Shown: positions 11,468 to 20,258, numbered from the stretch's first letter. The stretch: 38,916 nt of DNA from JBMNOI01 sp050942995 (GCA_050942995.1 JBMNOI010000019.1:1-38916); one strand, 5' to 3'. A program made the numbers and translations. The notes: a model not told the origin generated them from the sequence alone.

Positions 11468-13347
11468 CCTGCCCGCTCCTTCTCACGATGGCGACCCGGC
11501 CAGTTCCAGGCCACAACGGACGCAAAAGCGATGAACGCGCCCACCGGAACCAGCGCCACGGTCGCGATGACGCCAAAGAACACGATGGCGCCCCCGATGG
11601 CCGTCATCAGCGGCCAGATGGACGGCCCCGACACCTGCAGGCGTTGGATCGGCTCGGCATCCAGCACAGAGGTCCCCAGTGTCTCCCGCCCCTCGACCGA
11701 CAGCTCATAGGCTTCGCTCTCTTTTCCCTCCTCCTCCATCCGATACCAGAGCGGCATACGACGCTCCACCCGGGGAATCCGGCGGAAATTGTAGACATCG
11801 GGGGGAGACGCCGTCGCCCATTCGAGCGTGCCGCCCTCCCAGGGGTCGTCGCCGGCCGGATCACCGCCCCGCAGGCTCTTGACCGCATTCACCAGGCTAA
11901 GGAAAAAGCCGGTGCCCAGCATCAGCGCGCCGATCGAGACGATCATCATGGGCGCATCCCATCCGCGTCCGGGCATATCGGTATGCACCCGCCACGGGAG
12001 CTCTGTAAATCCGATAAAGCGCACGGTGAAAAATGTCCCATAAAAGCCGATGGCGACCAGCCAAAAGCTCCAACGGCCCAGCCGCTCGCTCAACATGCGC
12101 CCTGTAACCTTGGGAAACCAGTAGTACAGCAGGCCAAACAGCGGGAACACCGCTCCCGGCACCAGCACATCATGAAAATGCGCCGTCACGAGCCGGCCAT
12201 CGTGCATCTGGAAATCGAGCGGCGACGGGGCGGCCATCACACCGGCAATGCCCCCGATGACGAACAGGGGGATAAAGGCCGCCGCCCAGAGGAACGGCAC
12301 GGGGAGCAGGAGCCCGCGCCCCGTCCAGATGGTGGCGATCCAGCAGAATATCTGCACACCGCCGAGCACGGCGATAGCCATGCCGGCCGCCGCGGAAAAG
12401 GACATGCCCGACATCGAAGAATCACCGGCGAACAGGTGGTGGACCCACAACCCCAGGCTCGCGATGCCGATGACGATCTGTGAGAGCACCACGGGCAGAT
12501 AACCCACCAGAGGTCGACGCGCAAAAGGGGGCAAAAGGGTCGAGACCATGCCAAAGGTCGGAATGGCAACGATATACACCTCGGGATGGTCAAAGAACCA
12601 GAGCAGGCGCTGCCACAGAAAGCTTTGCCCGCCAAACTGGACGTTGAAAAAGTGGGTGCCCACAATGCGATCCAGCGCCAGCATGATGGTGGTCAGCATC
12701 AGCGGGGGCATGGCAAAGATGATCATCAGCGAGGCAATAAAGATGGACCATACAAAGGTGGGCATGCGGTTGACGGCCATGCCCGGAGCGCGCATCTTGA
12801 GGATGGTGATGATGAGGGTCAACGCGGCCACCAGATTGGCCACTCCCAGAAACGAGATCGGTAGCGCATAGAAATCGACATCGATCTGCGGCGAATAGAT
12901 AGGGCCCGATAGGGGCGTATAGTCGAATTGACCGGCATCGGGCACCGTCTCCATGAACAGGGAGATACAGGTGGCGACGCCAGAAAACAGATAGACCCAG
13001 TAGCCAAAGGCGTTCAGCCGCGGAAAGGCCACATCGCGAGAACCGATCATCAGCGGCACAAAGTAGAGCCCCAGCCCCAGCATGATCGGCACGGCGGAAA
13101 AGAGCATCATCGTCATGCCGTGTATGGTAAAGAACGGATTATGGTGATCGGCGGAAAGCAGATCCATGGTCGATCGTGAGCGTTGCGTCACCATGGTGAG
13201 CGCCAGGATGCCGGCCAGGAAAAAGAACACGAACGCCGTCACGATCCAGCGCATACCGACGATCTTGTGATTCACCGCCGTCAGAATAGAGATGCCACGG
13301 GGCGCCTCCCAGCCTCTGGCCCGCTCGACGATGGTGCCGGACGCCAT
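11464..13347 (-). CDS. coxA: Heme-copper oxidase subunit I, variant K-channel, fused C-terminal helices
   Basis: A 627-residue subunit I starting at ATG 13347 behind GGGAGG. Core ligands are present: His76 (low-spin heme, IHGM), CuB ligands His254 and His303/His304, the cross-link Tyr258 in HPEVY, and His390/His392 (AHFHD) for the high-spin and low-spin hemes. D-channel features remain: Asp105 in SRDVAFPRLN and Glu256 in HPEVY. The K-channel lysine of A-type enzymes (T-G-I-K-I-F) is replaced: here G-G-V-Q-I-F-C-W with Gln332. The usual Tyr after HFH is Asp, and the paired arginines near heme propionates read LPWR rather than MPRR. After the twelve core helices comes a polar loop and two more helices (about 555-615) resembling a fused small subunit. 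It reduces O2 to water and likely pumps protons; pumping is uncertain given Gln332. Confidence 0.93.
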   Translation of the reverse strand: MASGTIVERARGWEAPRGISILTAVNHKIVGMRWIVTAFVFFFLAGILALTMVTQRSRSTMDLLSADHHNPFFTIHGMTMMLFSAVPIMLGLGLYFVPLMIGSRDVAFPRLNAFGYWVYLFSGVATCISLFMETVPDAGQFDYTPLSGPIYSPQIDVDFYALPISFLGVANLVAALTLIITILKMRAPGMAVNRMPTFVWSIFIASLMIIFAMPPLMLTTIMLALDRIVGTHFFNVQFGGQSFLWQRLLWFFDHPEVYIVAIPTFGMVSTLLPPFARRPLVGYLPVVLSQIVIGIASLGLWVHHLFAGDSSMSGMSFSAAAGMAIAVLGGVQIFCWIATIWTGRGLLLPVPFLWAAAFIPLFVIGGIAGVMAAPSPLDFQMHDGRLVTAHFHDVLVPGAVFPLFGLLYYWFPKVTGRMLSERLGRWSFWLVAIGFYGTFFTVRFIGFTELPWRVHTDMPGRGWDAPMMIVSIGALMLGTGFFLSLVNAVKSLRGGDPAGDDPWEGGTLEWATASPPDVYNFRRIPRVERRMPLWYRMEEEGKESEAYELSVEGRETLGTSVLDAEPIQRLQVSGPSIWPLMTAIGGAIVFFGVIATVALVPVGAFIAFASVVAWNWPGRHREKERAG

Positions 13348-13754
13348 AACCGCCTCCCTTCTCAGCGTAACGCACCCAGATAGACTCGCATGGCCTGCAG
13401 CCCCTCACCGCGCATGGGCATGGGAGGTATCCGGTTGCCCGGCTAAAAGTATGGACATCGGGAGCATTCCGCCCCCGATCCGGGTGACCGCCTTGCCCCA
13501 CGCACGGATATCCGCTCCCTTCACGCCTTGCCCCACGCACGGATATCCGCTCCCTTCACGCCGTCCCTCCGCGATCGTTCAGACTGCAAGCACAGGCGCT
13601 ATCGCAAAGGATCCCCGGCCACATGGACGTCGTGCAGAATGGCTCCACCGACAGAGGCATGGGCAAAGTGAACGGGCGGGCCAGAACGGCGTTGCAGGGG
13701 GGAAACGCGTCGAGAGGTCAATACCGAAGTGGGTTCGAGCCGGGCTTGTCGAAA
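13348..13754. other. Gap upstream of coxA
   Basis: No subunit II gene or other coding frame with a ribosome site is visible in this stretch. It contains the 35-bp duplication and must carry the coxA promoter, but no clear -35/-10 pair was found. Confidence 0.5.
13489..13558. repeat. 35-bp perfect tandem duplication
   Basis: A 35-base unit at 13489-13523 is repeated exactly at 13524-13558, followed by the first four bases of a third copy. It lies in a non-coding gap upstream of coxA. It looks like a recent slippage or strand-exchange duplication. Confidence 0.9.
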
Positions 13755-13789
13755 CAAAAAAGATGGCCGCACGGGTGTGAGGGCCATCT
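13755..13789 (-). terminator. Intrinsic terminator after the alaS-aminopeptidase-hypothetical operon
   Basis: On the minus strand an 8-bp stem (AGATGGCC / GGCCATCT, 13789-13782 with 13768-13761) is followed by a run of six T. It lies about 90 bases past the stop of the hypothetical gene. Confidence 0.8.
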
Positions 13790-13880
13790 CTTCGTCATGA
13801 GGTTCGTCGGCCGTGTCGTCAGCGTCTGGCCGGGATCATCAGATCATCCACAGTATAGAGAATGTCGCCGTCGGGTCAAG

Positions 13881-14345
13881 TCACCAAAGCGCATCATCCG
13901 ATACGGCCGGGTCGATCCGCGCCAGCGCCCCGGCCAGGCTATCGGCATCCAGGCGGGCGCGCAACGGGTGCGCGTGTCGGATACCCCGGCAGAGGAAATA
14001 GCGGGGACTTCCCTCCCCGTCCACCAGGAGCGATACATCCAGCAGGGCGCGACGCTCTGTGCCCGGCGCCACGCCCTGCTCGTCAGGCTGCGACAATGTG
14101 TAACAGATCGACCAACGTAACAAAGGCGTCATCTTGTGGCCGGGGGCATTACGCCCGATCCACTCCGGCCCCACCACCGAACAGGAATGATAGCGGGTAT
14201 CGCAGAGCGCCTTGAGCACGCTCCGCACCATGGGACCGTACGTCGTCAACAGATCGCGCTTAGCGTCTTCTTCCGGCGTCCCCTCTCGGGCCGTGGGCGC
14301 GCTGCGTCGACGGTCGGGCCGCAGCAGATTCAGAAGCTTGTCCAT
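13881..14345 (-). CDS. Hypothetical protein, 154 residues
   Basis: ATG 14345 is preceded by GAGGA; the longer frame upstream only overlaps the aminopeptidase gene. I do not recognise the family. The N-terminus is basic (residues 9-16 rich in Arg and Pro). The middle has several Cys and His (CDTRYHSC, CYTL, FLCRGIRHAH), a pattern that could bind metal but does not form a known motif, and the C-terminus is a predicted amphipathic helix. No signal peptide or membrane segment is seen. It lies 50 bases after the M29 aminopeptidase stop, ahead of a terminator, so it is likely the last gene of the alaS operon. Confidence 0.6.
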   Translation of the reverse strand: MDKLLNLLRPDRRRSAPTAREGTPEEDAKRDLLTTYGPMVRSVLKALCDTRYHSCSVVGPEWIGRNAPGHKMTPLLRWSICYTLSQPDEQGVAPGTERRALLDVSLLVDGEGSPRYFLCRGIRHAHPLRARLDADSLAGALARIDPAVSDDALW

Positions 14346-14395
14346 CGTTCGTCCTCGAGCCGGCGTTCCGGGTCGGGGGCCGTGTGGTGGTCCGG

Positions 14396-15325
14396 TTAGA
14401 GCATCCACACTCCCCGGCGGCACAGCACGCGTCCATCGACCGTGATAGTCGGATGGCGTATCACCAGATCGAAATGGTACGACGACGCCACCTGTCCGCC
14501 ATAGGACACGTTGCCGCCAAAGCCGAAATGGCAGGTGCCCCGGGCCTGTTCGGCCTCCATCACGTCGGCATTCCACAGTGCGCCGGGATTGATGCCGATA
14601 CCCAGCTCGGCCAGCACATTCGCGTGCTCGTCCCGCGACAGATCGGCGGCTGCCATGCGCTGCTGAGGGTCGTCATCTCTCAGATCGGCCCCATTCGCCA
14701 CCCGTCCCCGCTCGATGCGCAGAGTGAACGGTCGCTCGGGCGGGCCGGAATAGGCACAACCGTCCACCACGATAACGCCCGAGGCCACATACTCCACCGG
14801 TGCGGTGAACACCTCGCCATCCGTCGCATTCCAGTGCCGGGGCATGACGGTGAGATCGGTGCCGGCTCCGGTCGTCACCCGGATATGCCCGACACCGGTC
14901 AGAGCGGCCAGCAGTCCCTCACGGAAACGGGATAACTCGACCATGTCGACGGCGCAGGTGCGCAGCAGGGCGTCCGGCCTCATAACCCAATCGCAGAACA
15001 GGTGCGCATCGGGCACGAGGATGCCCGTATCGGGCCGCCCCACCGTCTCGAACAGCCATCCCGCGTCCGGCGGCTCGATCAGCAACACCAGCCCCCAGGC
15101 GGGGGCCAGCCGCCGTACCATGTCGGCCAATCCCGCCGCGCGTTCCGGGCTCAGGCGCACGACGTGCGCCGGCACACCGCCTGCATCCAGCGCCTCGCCC
15201 ACCCGGCCGGCCAGCGCGGCCTTGCCGGACGAACAGATCACCAGCGCCGAGCCGGCCGGTGGCCGCCCCACGGCCGTGGCGATATTCTGCGCCGCCCGCG
15301 TCATGCACGAGTCGGGCGCGGCCAC
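14396..15325 (-). CDS. M29-family (aminopeptidase T-like) metallopeptidase
   Basis: A 309-residue protein. GTG 15325 overlaps the alaS stop codon (TAGTG) and has GGAG five bases ahead, so translation is coupled; an ATG at residue 8 is an alternative. The C-terminal half has the M29/COG2309 pattern: GTDLTV, EVFTAPVE, ELGIGINPGA, then HFGFGGN, YGG and YHFD, containing the Glu, His, Tyr and Asp residues that bind two metals in aminopeptidases T, S and PepII. It is somewhat shorter than classical M29 enzymes (about 410) because the N-terminal domain is compact. Some members of this superfamily are ring-cleaving dioxygenases (2,5-dihydroxypyridine type), so the peptidase role is probable, not certain. 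Cytoplasmic. Confidence 0.75.
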   Translation of the reverse strand: MAAPDSCMTRAAQNIATAVGRPPAGSALVICSSGKAALAGRVGEALDAGGVPAHVVRLSPERAAGLADMVRRLAPAWGLVLLIEPPDAGWLFETVGRPDTGILVPDAHLFCDWVMRPDALLRTCAVDMVELSRFREGLLAALTGVGHIRVTTGAGTDLTVMPRHWNATDGEVFTAPVEYVASGVIVVDGCAYSGPPERPFTLRIERGRVANGADLRDDDPQQRMAAADLSRDEHANVLAELGIGINPGALWNADVMEAEQARGTCHFGFGGNVSYGGQVASSYHFDLVIRHPTITVDGRVLCRRGVWML

Positions 15326-17124
15326 TATGTCTCCAGTACGGCGCGAATACGGCGCACGCCCCGCCCGCTGGATTGTTCCTTCACGATGCGAAAGCGTCCC
15401 AACTCACCGGTCGAGCTCACATGTGGGCCGCCACACACCTCGCGGGAGAACCCGCCCACGCTGTAGACATTGACCGTATCGCCATACTTTTCGCCGAAAA
15501 AGGCCAGAGCGCCCGAGGCCAGTGCCTCGTCCAGCGTCATCGCCTCGACCGTCAGCGGCAGATCCTCTTGAATCCTGGCGTTCACCAGCTCCTCCACCTG
15601 CCGCACCTCATCATCCGTCATGGCCTGGGGATGCGAGAAGTCGAACCGCAACCGCTCCGGCGTGATGTTGGAGCCCTTCTGTTCCACATGATCCCCCAGC
15701 ACCTGCCGCAGTGCGGCGTGCAGCAGATGGGTGGCGGTGTGCAGGCGAACCACCTCTTCCGAGTGATCGCCCAGGCCACCGGCAAAGCGCCGGGTGGCTC
15801 CGGCACGAGAGATGCGCTGGTGCTCCTCGAACGCCGCATGGAATCCCGCCTCATCCACGACCAGGCCACGCTCGGCGGCCAACTCGACCGTCAGCTCCAG
15901 CGGAAAGCCGTAGGTCTGATATAGGTCGAACGCCTCCTGTCCGCTGATGGCGCCCCCCTCCCGGCCGGCCACCAGTCTGTCGAACTGGTTCAAACCACGA
16001 TCCAGCGTACGGGCAAAGCGCTCCTCCTCGGCGCCCATCTCGTTCAGAATGGCCTCGCGCCGCTCCGCCAGTTCGGGGAACAGGTCGCGGTACGAGTCGA
16101 TGACGACGTCGGCTATCTGCACGGCGAACGCCTGCGAGATGCCCAGCAGCCGCCCGTGGCGAATCGCCCGGCGAATCAGGCGGCGCACCACATAGCCCCG
16201 TTCGACGTTCGAAGGCGGCACGCCGTCACCGATCGCAAACACGGCCGAACGCACATGGTCGGCGACGATGCGCATCGAACGGGTGGTCTCTTCATCGGCG
16301 TCATAGTCCTGCCCCGAAAGCGCCTCGATCCTGGCGATGAGTGGGGCGAACAGTTCGGTGAGATAGTCATCATCGCCATAGCCGCCGGTTACGGCGGTAA
16401 CGCGCGCCACCCCCATGCCGGTATCGACGTTCTTTTGCTTCAGCGGCGTGTAGGTTCCATCGGCGTGGCGATAATACTCCAGGAACACATCGTTCCAGAT
16501 CTCGACATACTTGCCGCAGGAGCAAGAGGGATCACAATCGGGGCTACAGGCCGGCTTGCCCGTATCGTAGAACATCTCGGTATCGCGACCACAGGGGCCC
16601 GTCTCGCCCACAGGACCCCACCAGTTCTCCTTCTTGCCAAAGGCATAGATGCGCTCGCCCAGCCGCGCATCGATCCCCACCGCGGCATAGAGGCGCTGCC
16701 AGATCGATACCGATTCGTCATCGAACGGGGCATCGTCATCGCCGCCAAACACCGTCACATACAGTCGCTGCGGATCGATGCCCAGATACTCGGGCGCGGT
16801 GAGGAACTCAAAGCTCATGGCGATGGCCTCGGCCTTGAAATAGTCACCCAACGACCAGTTGCCCAGCATGAGGAAAAAGGTGTGGTGAAACCCGTCACCC
16901 ACATTATCGATATCGTCGGTGCGCAGGCACTTTTGCAGATTGGCCAGCCGTCGGCCGGCGGGATGGGGCTCACCCAGCAAAAAAGGCACCAACGGATGCA
17001 TTCCGGCGGTGGTAAACAACACAGAGGGGTCGTTTTCGGGCACCAGCGAGGCGCCCGGGATGATGGCATGCTCTCGAGATCGGAAATAGTCGAGATACCG
17101 CTCGATCAACTCTCTGGATCGCAT
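15325..17124 (-). CDS. alaS: Alanine-tRNA ligase, short form lacking the C-Ala domain
   Basis: A 599-residue AlaRS; ATG 17124 begins MRSRELIERYL, the usual start of the catalytic domain, and the longer frame upstream is unconserved. It charges tRNA-Ala and edits Ser/Gly mischarging. The class II catalytic core includes the TTAGMHPLVPFLLGE segment and HHTFFLMLGNWSLGDYF (motif 2 region). A Cys-rich insert (CSPDCDPSCSCG, about residue 198) may bind zinc. The editing site shows HTATH (HxxxH, about residue 460) and CGGPH (about residue 574). The protein ends directly after the editing domain (IRAVLET), about 270 residues short of the usual length, so the oligomerisation/C-Ala region is missing. 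In my recollection this architecture resembles AlaRS of Patescibacteria (CPR). First gene of an operon with the M29 peptidase. Confidence 0.93.
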   Translation of the reverse strand: MRSRELIERYLDYFRSREHAIIPGASLVPENDPSVLFTTAGMHPLVPFLLGEPHPAGRRLANLQKCLRTDDIDNVGDGFHHTFFLMLGNWSLGDYFKAEAIAMSFEFLTAPEYLGIDPQRLYVTVFGGDDDAPFDDESVSIWQRLYAAVGIDARLGERIYAFGKKENWWGPVGETGPCGRDTEMFYDTGKPACSPDCDPSCSCGKYVEIWNDVFLEYYRHADGTYTPLKQKNVDTGMGVARVTAVTGGYGDDDYLTELFAPLIARIEALSGQDYDADEETTRSMRIVADHVRSAVFAIGDGVPPSNVERGYVVRRLIRRAIRHGRLLGISQAFAVQIADVVIDSYRDLFPELAERREAILNEMGAEEERFARTLDRGLNQFDRLVAGREGGAISGQEAFDLYQTYGFPLELTVELAAERGLVVDEAGFHAAFEEHQRISRAGATRRFAGGLGDHSEEVVRLHTATHLLHAALRQVLGDHVEQKGSNITPERLRFDFSHPQAMTDDEVRQVEELVNARIQEDLPLTVEAMTLDEALASGALAFFGEKYGDTVNVYSVGGFSREVCGGPHVSSTGELGRFRIVKEQSSGRGVRRIRAVLET

Positions 17125-17219
17125 CGCTTCCACACTTCCTACCGGCCGATTCGCCGATCCAATCACCTGTCCTTCGCGGCGCGCGATATGCGCAACAGGA
17201 CGACTCGAACATATTATTG

Positions 17220-17247
17220 ATTCTAGTGCAAATCGGAGCCATGTCCA
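17220..17247 (-). promoter_or_regulatory. Probable promoter of the alaS operon
   Basis: Minus strand TGGACA (17247-17242), 16-base spacer, TAGAAT (17225-17220). The leader to ATG 17124 is about 90 bases; I see no T-box consensus in it. Confidence 0.5.
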
Positions 17248-17291
17248 GTTTTCTCTGTCGAGATCGAGCGTTATGCGCCACGCCCGTTGCC

Positions 17292-17319
17292 TTGCCTCCC
17301 GCGGCATATATGCTATACT
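17292..17319 (+). promoter_or_regulatory. Probable promoter of the lipoprotein gene
   Basis: TTGCCT (17292-17297), 16-base spacer, TATACT (17314-17319). Divergent from the alaS promoter. It leaves a leader of about 128 bases. Confidence 0.55.
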
Positions 17320-17453
17320 GTGTCAGACGCTGCCCGCGATAGGGATGGGGGGATCGCTATCTCGGGACAGGTCGTTACCGGAATCACCCCTGAGACGGCT
17401 GTACAAGTTCAACGGCCACCTCGCGATACCATGAAAAGAGGATGGGCGAGCGC

Positions 17454-18218
17454 ATGCGCCGAGTCTCCCTGCAGGTTCTCCTTCTCTTCTGTGTCGTGGC
17501 GCTGGTCGCCTGTCAGGTGCCCACGCCCCCTTCATTGACAGAGACCCCTACTCTCCCCGCCATCACACCTACCCACGACGCCGCGACGCCGATGGCCCAT
17601 GCAACCACGCCCGCACCGATAGAGCAGGGTATACCGTCTCTTACGCCGTTACAGCAGCCCACCGCCACATATCCCGCGGAAGATGTGCCGTCGGGCTGGG
17701 TACAGTACAACGCCTTTACCGAGTTGTTCTCATTCTATTACCCGCCCACCTGGGAGATCGATCACGAGAGCGTGAACGAAGTGCGCATCTACGCCGACGA
17801 TCGAGCGGGCATCATCCTCGGCGTGTATGAGACCTTTTGCGGCATCAACGACGGCATCACGCCGACGAACGAGATCCTCATCTGCCTGGCCGCCGCCGTA
17901 TCCGACGAGATGGGCATCTATGGCCGATACCGGCATATCGCCAAGGAGCATTGGGATAACGTTTACACCATCGAGCACATCCTTTACATGCCGGACGAGA
18001 TGGGTGGCGAGGATGACGAGCCGGTATATCATCTGCGCATGTTCGTGGCCATCACCGAGGGCTTGATCGTGGACTGTGTCTACTTTCACCGCGGCACCAC
18101 CTTTATCACCGACGCCGAGCGCAACACACTGGAACGCATCATCCGCTCGTTTCGCATTCGGCACGAATATATCCTGACGCCCACCCCCCTCTATGACGGG
18201 ATCTCGTCCGTCTCGTAG
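17454..18218 (+). CDS. Lipoprotein of unknown function
   Basis: A 254-residue predicted lipoprotein. ATG 17454 gives a clean basic-hydrophobic signal peptide with lipobox LVAC (Cys21); ATG 17442 is also possible but directly abuts the GAGG ribosome site. Residues 22-80 are a Pro/Thr-rich linker, as usual for surface lipoproteins of this kind of organism. From about residue 83 a folded domain begins (GWVQYNAFTELFSFYYP PTWEI), which resembles the short PsbP-like or stress-type beta domains found in Chloroflexota and Firmicutes lipoproteins, with cysteines near residues 128, 145 and 205. Its role is not known. The VanW gene follows on the same strand after 114 bases with a separate -10 box. Confidence 0.7.
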   Translation: MRRVSLQVLLLFCVVALVACQVPTPPSLTETPTLPAITPTHDAATPMAHATTPAPIEQGIPSLTPLQQPTATYPAEDVPSGWVQYNAFTELFSFYYPPTWEIDHESVNEVRIYADDRAGIILGVYETFCGINDGITPTNEILICLAAAVSDEMGIYGRYRHIAKEHWDNVYTIEHILYMPDEMGGEDDEPVYHLRMFVAITEGLIVDCVYFHRGTTFITDAERNTLERIIRSFRIRHEYILTPTPLYDGISSVS

Positions 18219-18258
18219 CCGGCGGTCCGTGTCATATGCAGCGGCGAACATTCCGCGG

Positions 18259-18288
18259 TATAATGCCGACGATCGAAGGATCGTCGGC
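18259..18288 (+). promoter_or_regulatory. -10 box with overlapping 10-bp perfect hairpin ahead of the VanW gene
   Basis: TATAAT at 18259-18264 is followed immediately by an inverted repeat GCCGACGATC-GAAG-GATCGTCGGC (18265-18288). No good -35 is seen. The repeat covers the predicted start point and could be an operator or a 5' mRNA hairpin. Confidence 0.45.
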
Positions 18289-18332
18289 ACGCCGATGCCG
18301 TCATGAATGTTAGCCTGGAACCGAGGGAACCC

Positions 18333-20258
18333 ATGGACACCAACGGGTACACCGATCGCCCCCGGGGCAATATCCTGCTGCGCGGACTATTGATCGCCTG
18401 GCTGGCCCTCCTCATCCTTATCTCGGCCGCAGGGCTGGCGTTACTGATCTATAACGGCCGCTATACCGGTCGCATCTACCGGGGCGTCACCATTCAGGGC
18501 GTGGACGTAGGCGGATTGTCGCCCACCGAGGCGATAGAGGTGGTGCGGCGCGAGCTGAGCGGCACCCAGCTGCCCTACATCGCACTCGAGGCCGGCGAAC
18601 AGAGCTGGCTGGTTTCGGCCGAGACCCTGGGAGGACGCATCGATCTGGAGCGCGCCGTCTACCGCGCCTGGGCCGTGGGTCGGCAGGGCGTGTTCCGCTA
18701 CGATATGATCACCCGCCTGCGGTTGCTCTGGTTCGGCTACGATGTGGCGCCTGAATTCGAGCTGGAACAGGGCCCCGCCCTCGTCTATCTGCGCAGCATC
18801 GGTCGACAGGCCAGCAGTCCGGTGCGTCGTGCCCGGCTGGGCATGGCCGGGCTACAGGTGCGCGCCGACGCCTCAGAGGCGGGCCGTGAGATCGACATCG
18901 CCTCGACCTATGCCGCCATCGAGAGGCATCTGCGCGAGGCGCTGGGCGAATCGTCCTGGGGTACCGTGCCGAGAATCACCCGCCTCTGGCGGCATCAGAG
19001 TCCGCCACCCGGCGCCCATGGCGTCGAGCCGCTGGTGGTGCCGCTGGCCTTTCGCGAGATCGCCGCGCCGCTGACCGAGATCGAGGGGGCCGAGGAGCGC
19101 GCCGCCCTCGTCGTCAGCGAGCCGCTGATCCTCGAATTCGAGTTTGCCGATATTACCCCCGACGGGTCTACCGCCACCCATTCCCGCCGCTGGGTGATCG
19201 ATCAGGCGCTGCTCTCGTCGTGGTTGATACTACGCCCCGTGCAGCGCGAGAGCGGGCCGGGCTTTGAGGTGGATGTCGACGCCGACCGCATCGGCGAGTA
19301 TGTGCAGCGGCTGGCCGAAGAGATCGCCCGACCGCCGCGAGAGGCGCGGTTCGACTATGACCCTGCATCGGGCCAGCTCACCGTCCTGACCCCGGGACAG
19401 AACGGCTACATGCTGGATACGAACGCCGCCCGGGATCAGATCGCCGCGGCCTGTTTCTCCACAGAGCGCGCCCTCACTCTGCCGGTGCGGGTCATTCCAC
19501 CCCGGGTAACGCCGGAGGAACTGCAGGCCATGCTGCCGCTGACCCTCATCAGCGAGGGCGTCTCTGATTTTACCGGCTCGACCGCCGAGCGCCTGCAGAA
19601 TATCCGCGTCGCCACCGCTCGTTTTCACGGCGTTGTCGTGCCGCCCCGGGGCAACTTTTCGTTTCTGCAGCATCTGGGGCTGGTGACGGCCGCCAACGGC
19701 TACAGCGAAGCCTGGATCATTTTCGGCAATCGGACCATACTGGGACCGGGGGGCGGCGTGTGCCAGGTGAGCACCACCGCGTTTCGCGCCGCGTTCTGGG
19801 CCGGGTTCCCCATCATCGAGCGCTGGCCGCATAGCTACCGGGTGAGCTGGTACGAGCCCCCTCTGGGGCTCGATGCCGCCGTATTCTCGCCCACCGCCGA
19901 TATGCGCTTCGAGAACGACACCGACGCGCCGGTCCTCATTCTCACCGAGGTGGACGAGGCCAACAACAAGCTCTATTTCCGATTTTACAGCCGGCCCACC
20001 GGCCGCCAGGTGCGCATGGAAGGCCCCGTCACCGCCAATCCGGTGCCCGCGGGCGATCCGATATATGAGCAAGACCTCAGCCTCGCGCCGGGCGAGCGGG
20101 TACAGGCCGAGCGCGCCCACGACGGCATCGACGTTACCATCGAGCGTATTGTCGAGCGCGACGGTACCATCGTCCGTCGGGATGAGGTGTTCAGCCGCTA
20201 CGTGCCCTGGCCGGCCCGCTATCTCGTGGGGCCGCCCCGAACGACGTCCGGGTCATGA
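18333..20258 (+). CDS. VanW-family cell-surface protein
   Basis: A 641-residue protein. ATG 18333 has GAGGG five bases upstream; ATG 18303 lacks a site. A single membrane helix (about residues 16-40) anchors it with the bulk outside. Residues 50-400 hold a repeated beta-rich region like the peptidoglycan-binding YoaR/PG-binding_4 domains. The VanW domain occupies about 405-560, with the diagnostic run NFSFLQHLG, GGGVCQVSTTAFRAAFWAG and RWPHSYRVSWYEP. The C-terminus has a G5-like beta region. VanW was named from a vancomycin resistance cluster, but most homologues have no proven role and probably act on or bind cell wall or surface polymers. It starts a run with GNAT and YchF genes. Confidence 0.9.
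   Translation: MDTNGYTDRPRGNILLRGLLIAWLALLILISAAGLALLIYNGRYTGRIYRGVTIQGVDVGGLSPTEAIEVVRRELSGTQLPYIALEAGEQSWLVSAETLGGRIDLERAVYRAWAVGRQGVFRYDMITRLRLLWFGYDVAPEFELEQGPALVYLRSIGRQASSPVRRARLGMAGLQVRADASEAGREIDIASTYAAIERHLREALGESSWGTVPRITRLWRHQSPPPGAHGVEPLVVPLAFREIAAPLTEIEGAEERAALVVSEPLILEFEFADITPDGSTATHSRRWVIDQALLSSWLILRPVQRESGPGFEVDVDADRIGEYVQRLAEEIARPPREARFDYDPASGQLTVLTPGQNGYMLDTNAARDQIAAACFSTERALTLPVRVIPPRVTPEELQAMLPLTLISEGVSDFTGSTAERLQNIRVATARFHGVVVPPRGNFSFLQHLGLVTAANGYSEAWIIFGNRTILGPGGGVCQVSTTAFRAAFWAGFPIIERWPHSYRVSWYEPPLGLDAAVFSPTADMRFENDTDAPVLILTEVDEANNKLYFRFYSRPTGRQVRMEGPVTANPVPAGDPIYEQDLSLAPGERVQAERAHDGIDVTIERIVERDGTIVRRDEVFSRYVPWPARYLVGPPRTTSGS

Noticed and set aside
10499..11710. Long plus-strand frame of 403 codons
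   Set aside because: It is antisense to the cytochrome c and oxidase subunit III genes, whose motifs are unmistakable; GC-rich codon bias creates such shadows.
13731..13750. GGTTCGAG-type sequence considered as a tRNA T-arm
   Set aside because: Flanking stems do not pair and no acceptor or anticodon arms are present.
19230..20120. Long minus-strand frame of 296 codons
   Set aside because: Antisense to the VanW domain; low-complexity composition and no ribosome site.
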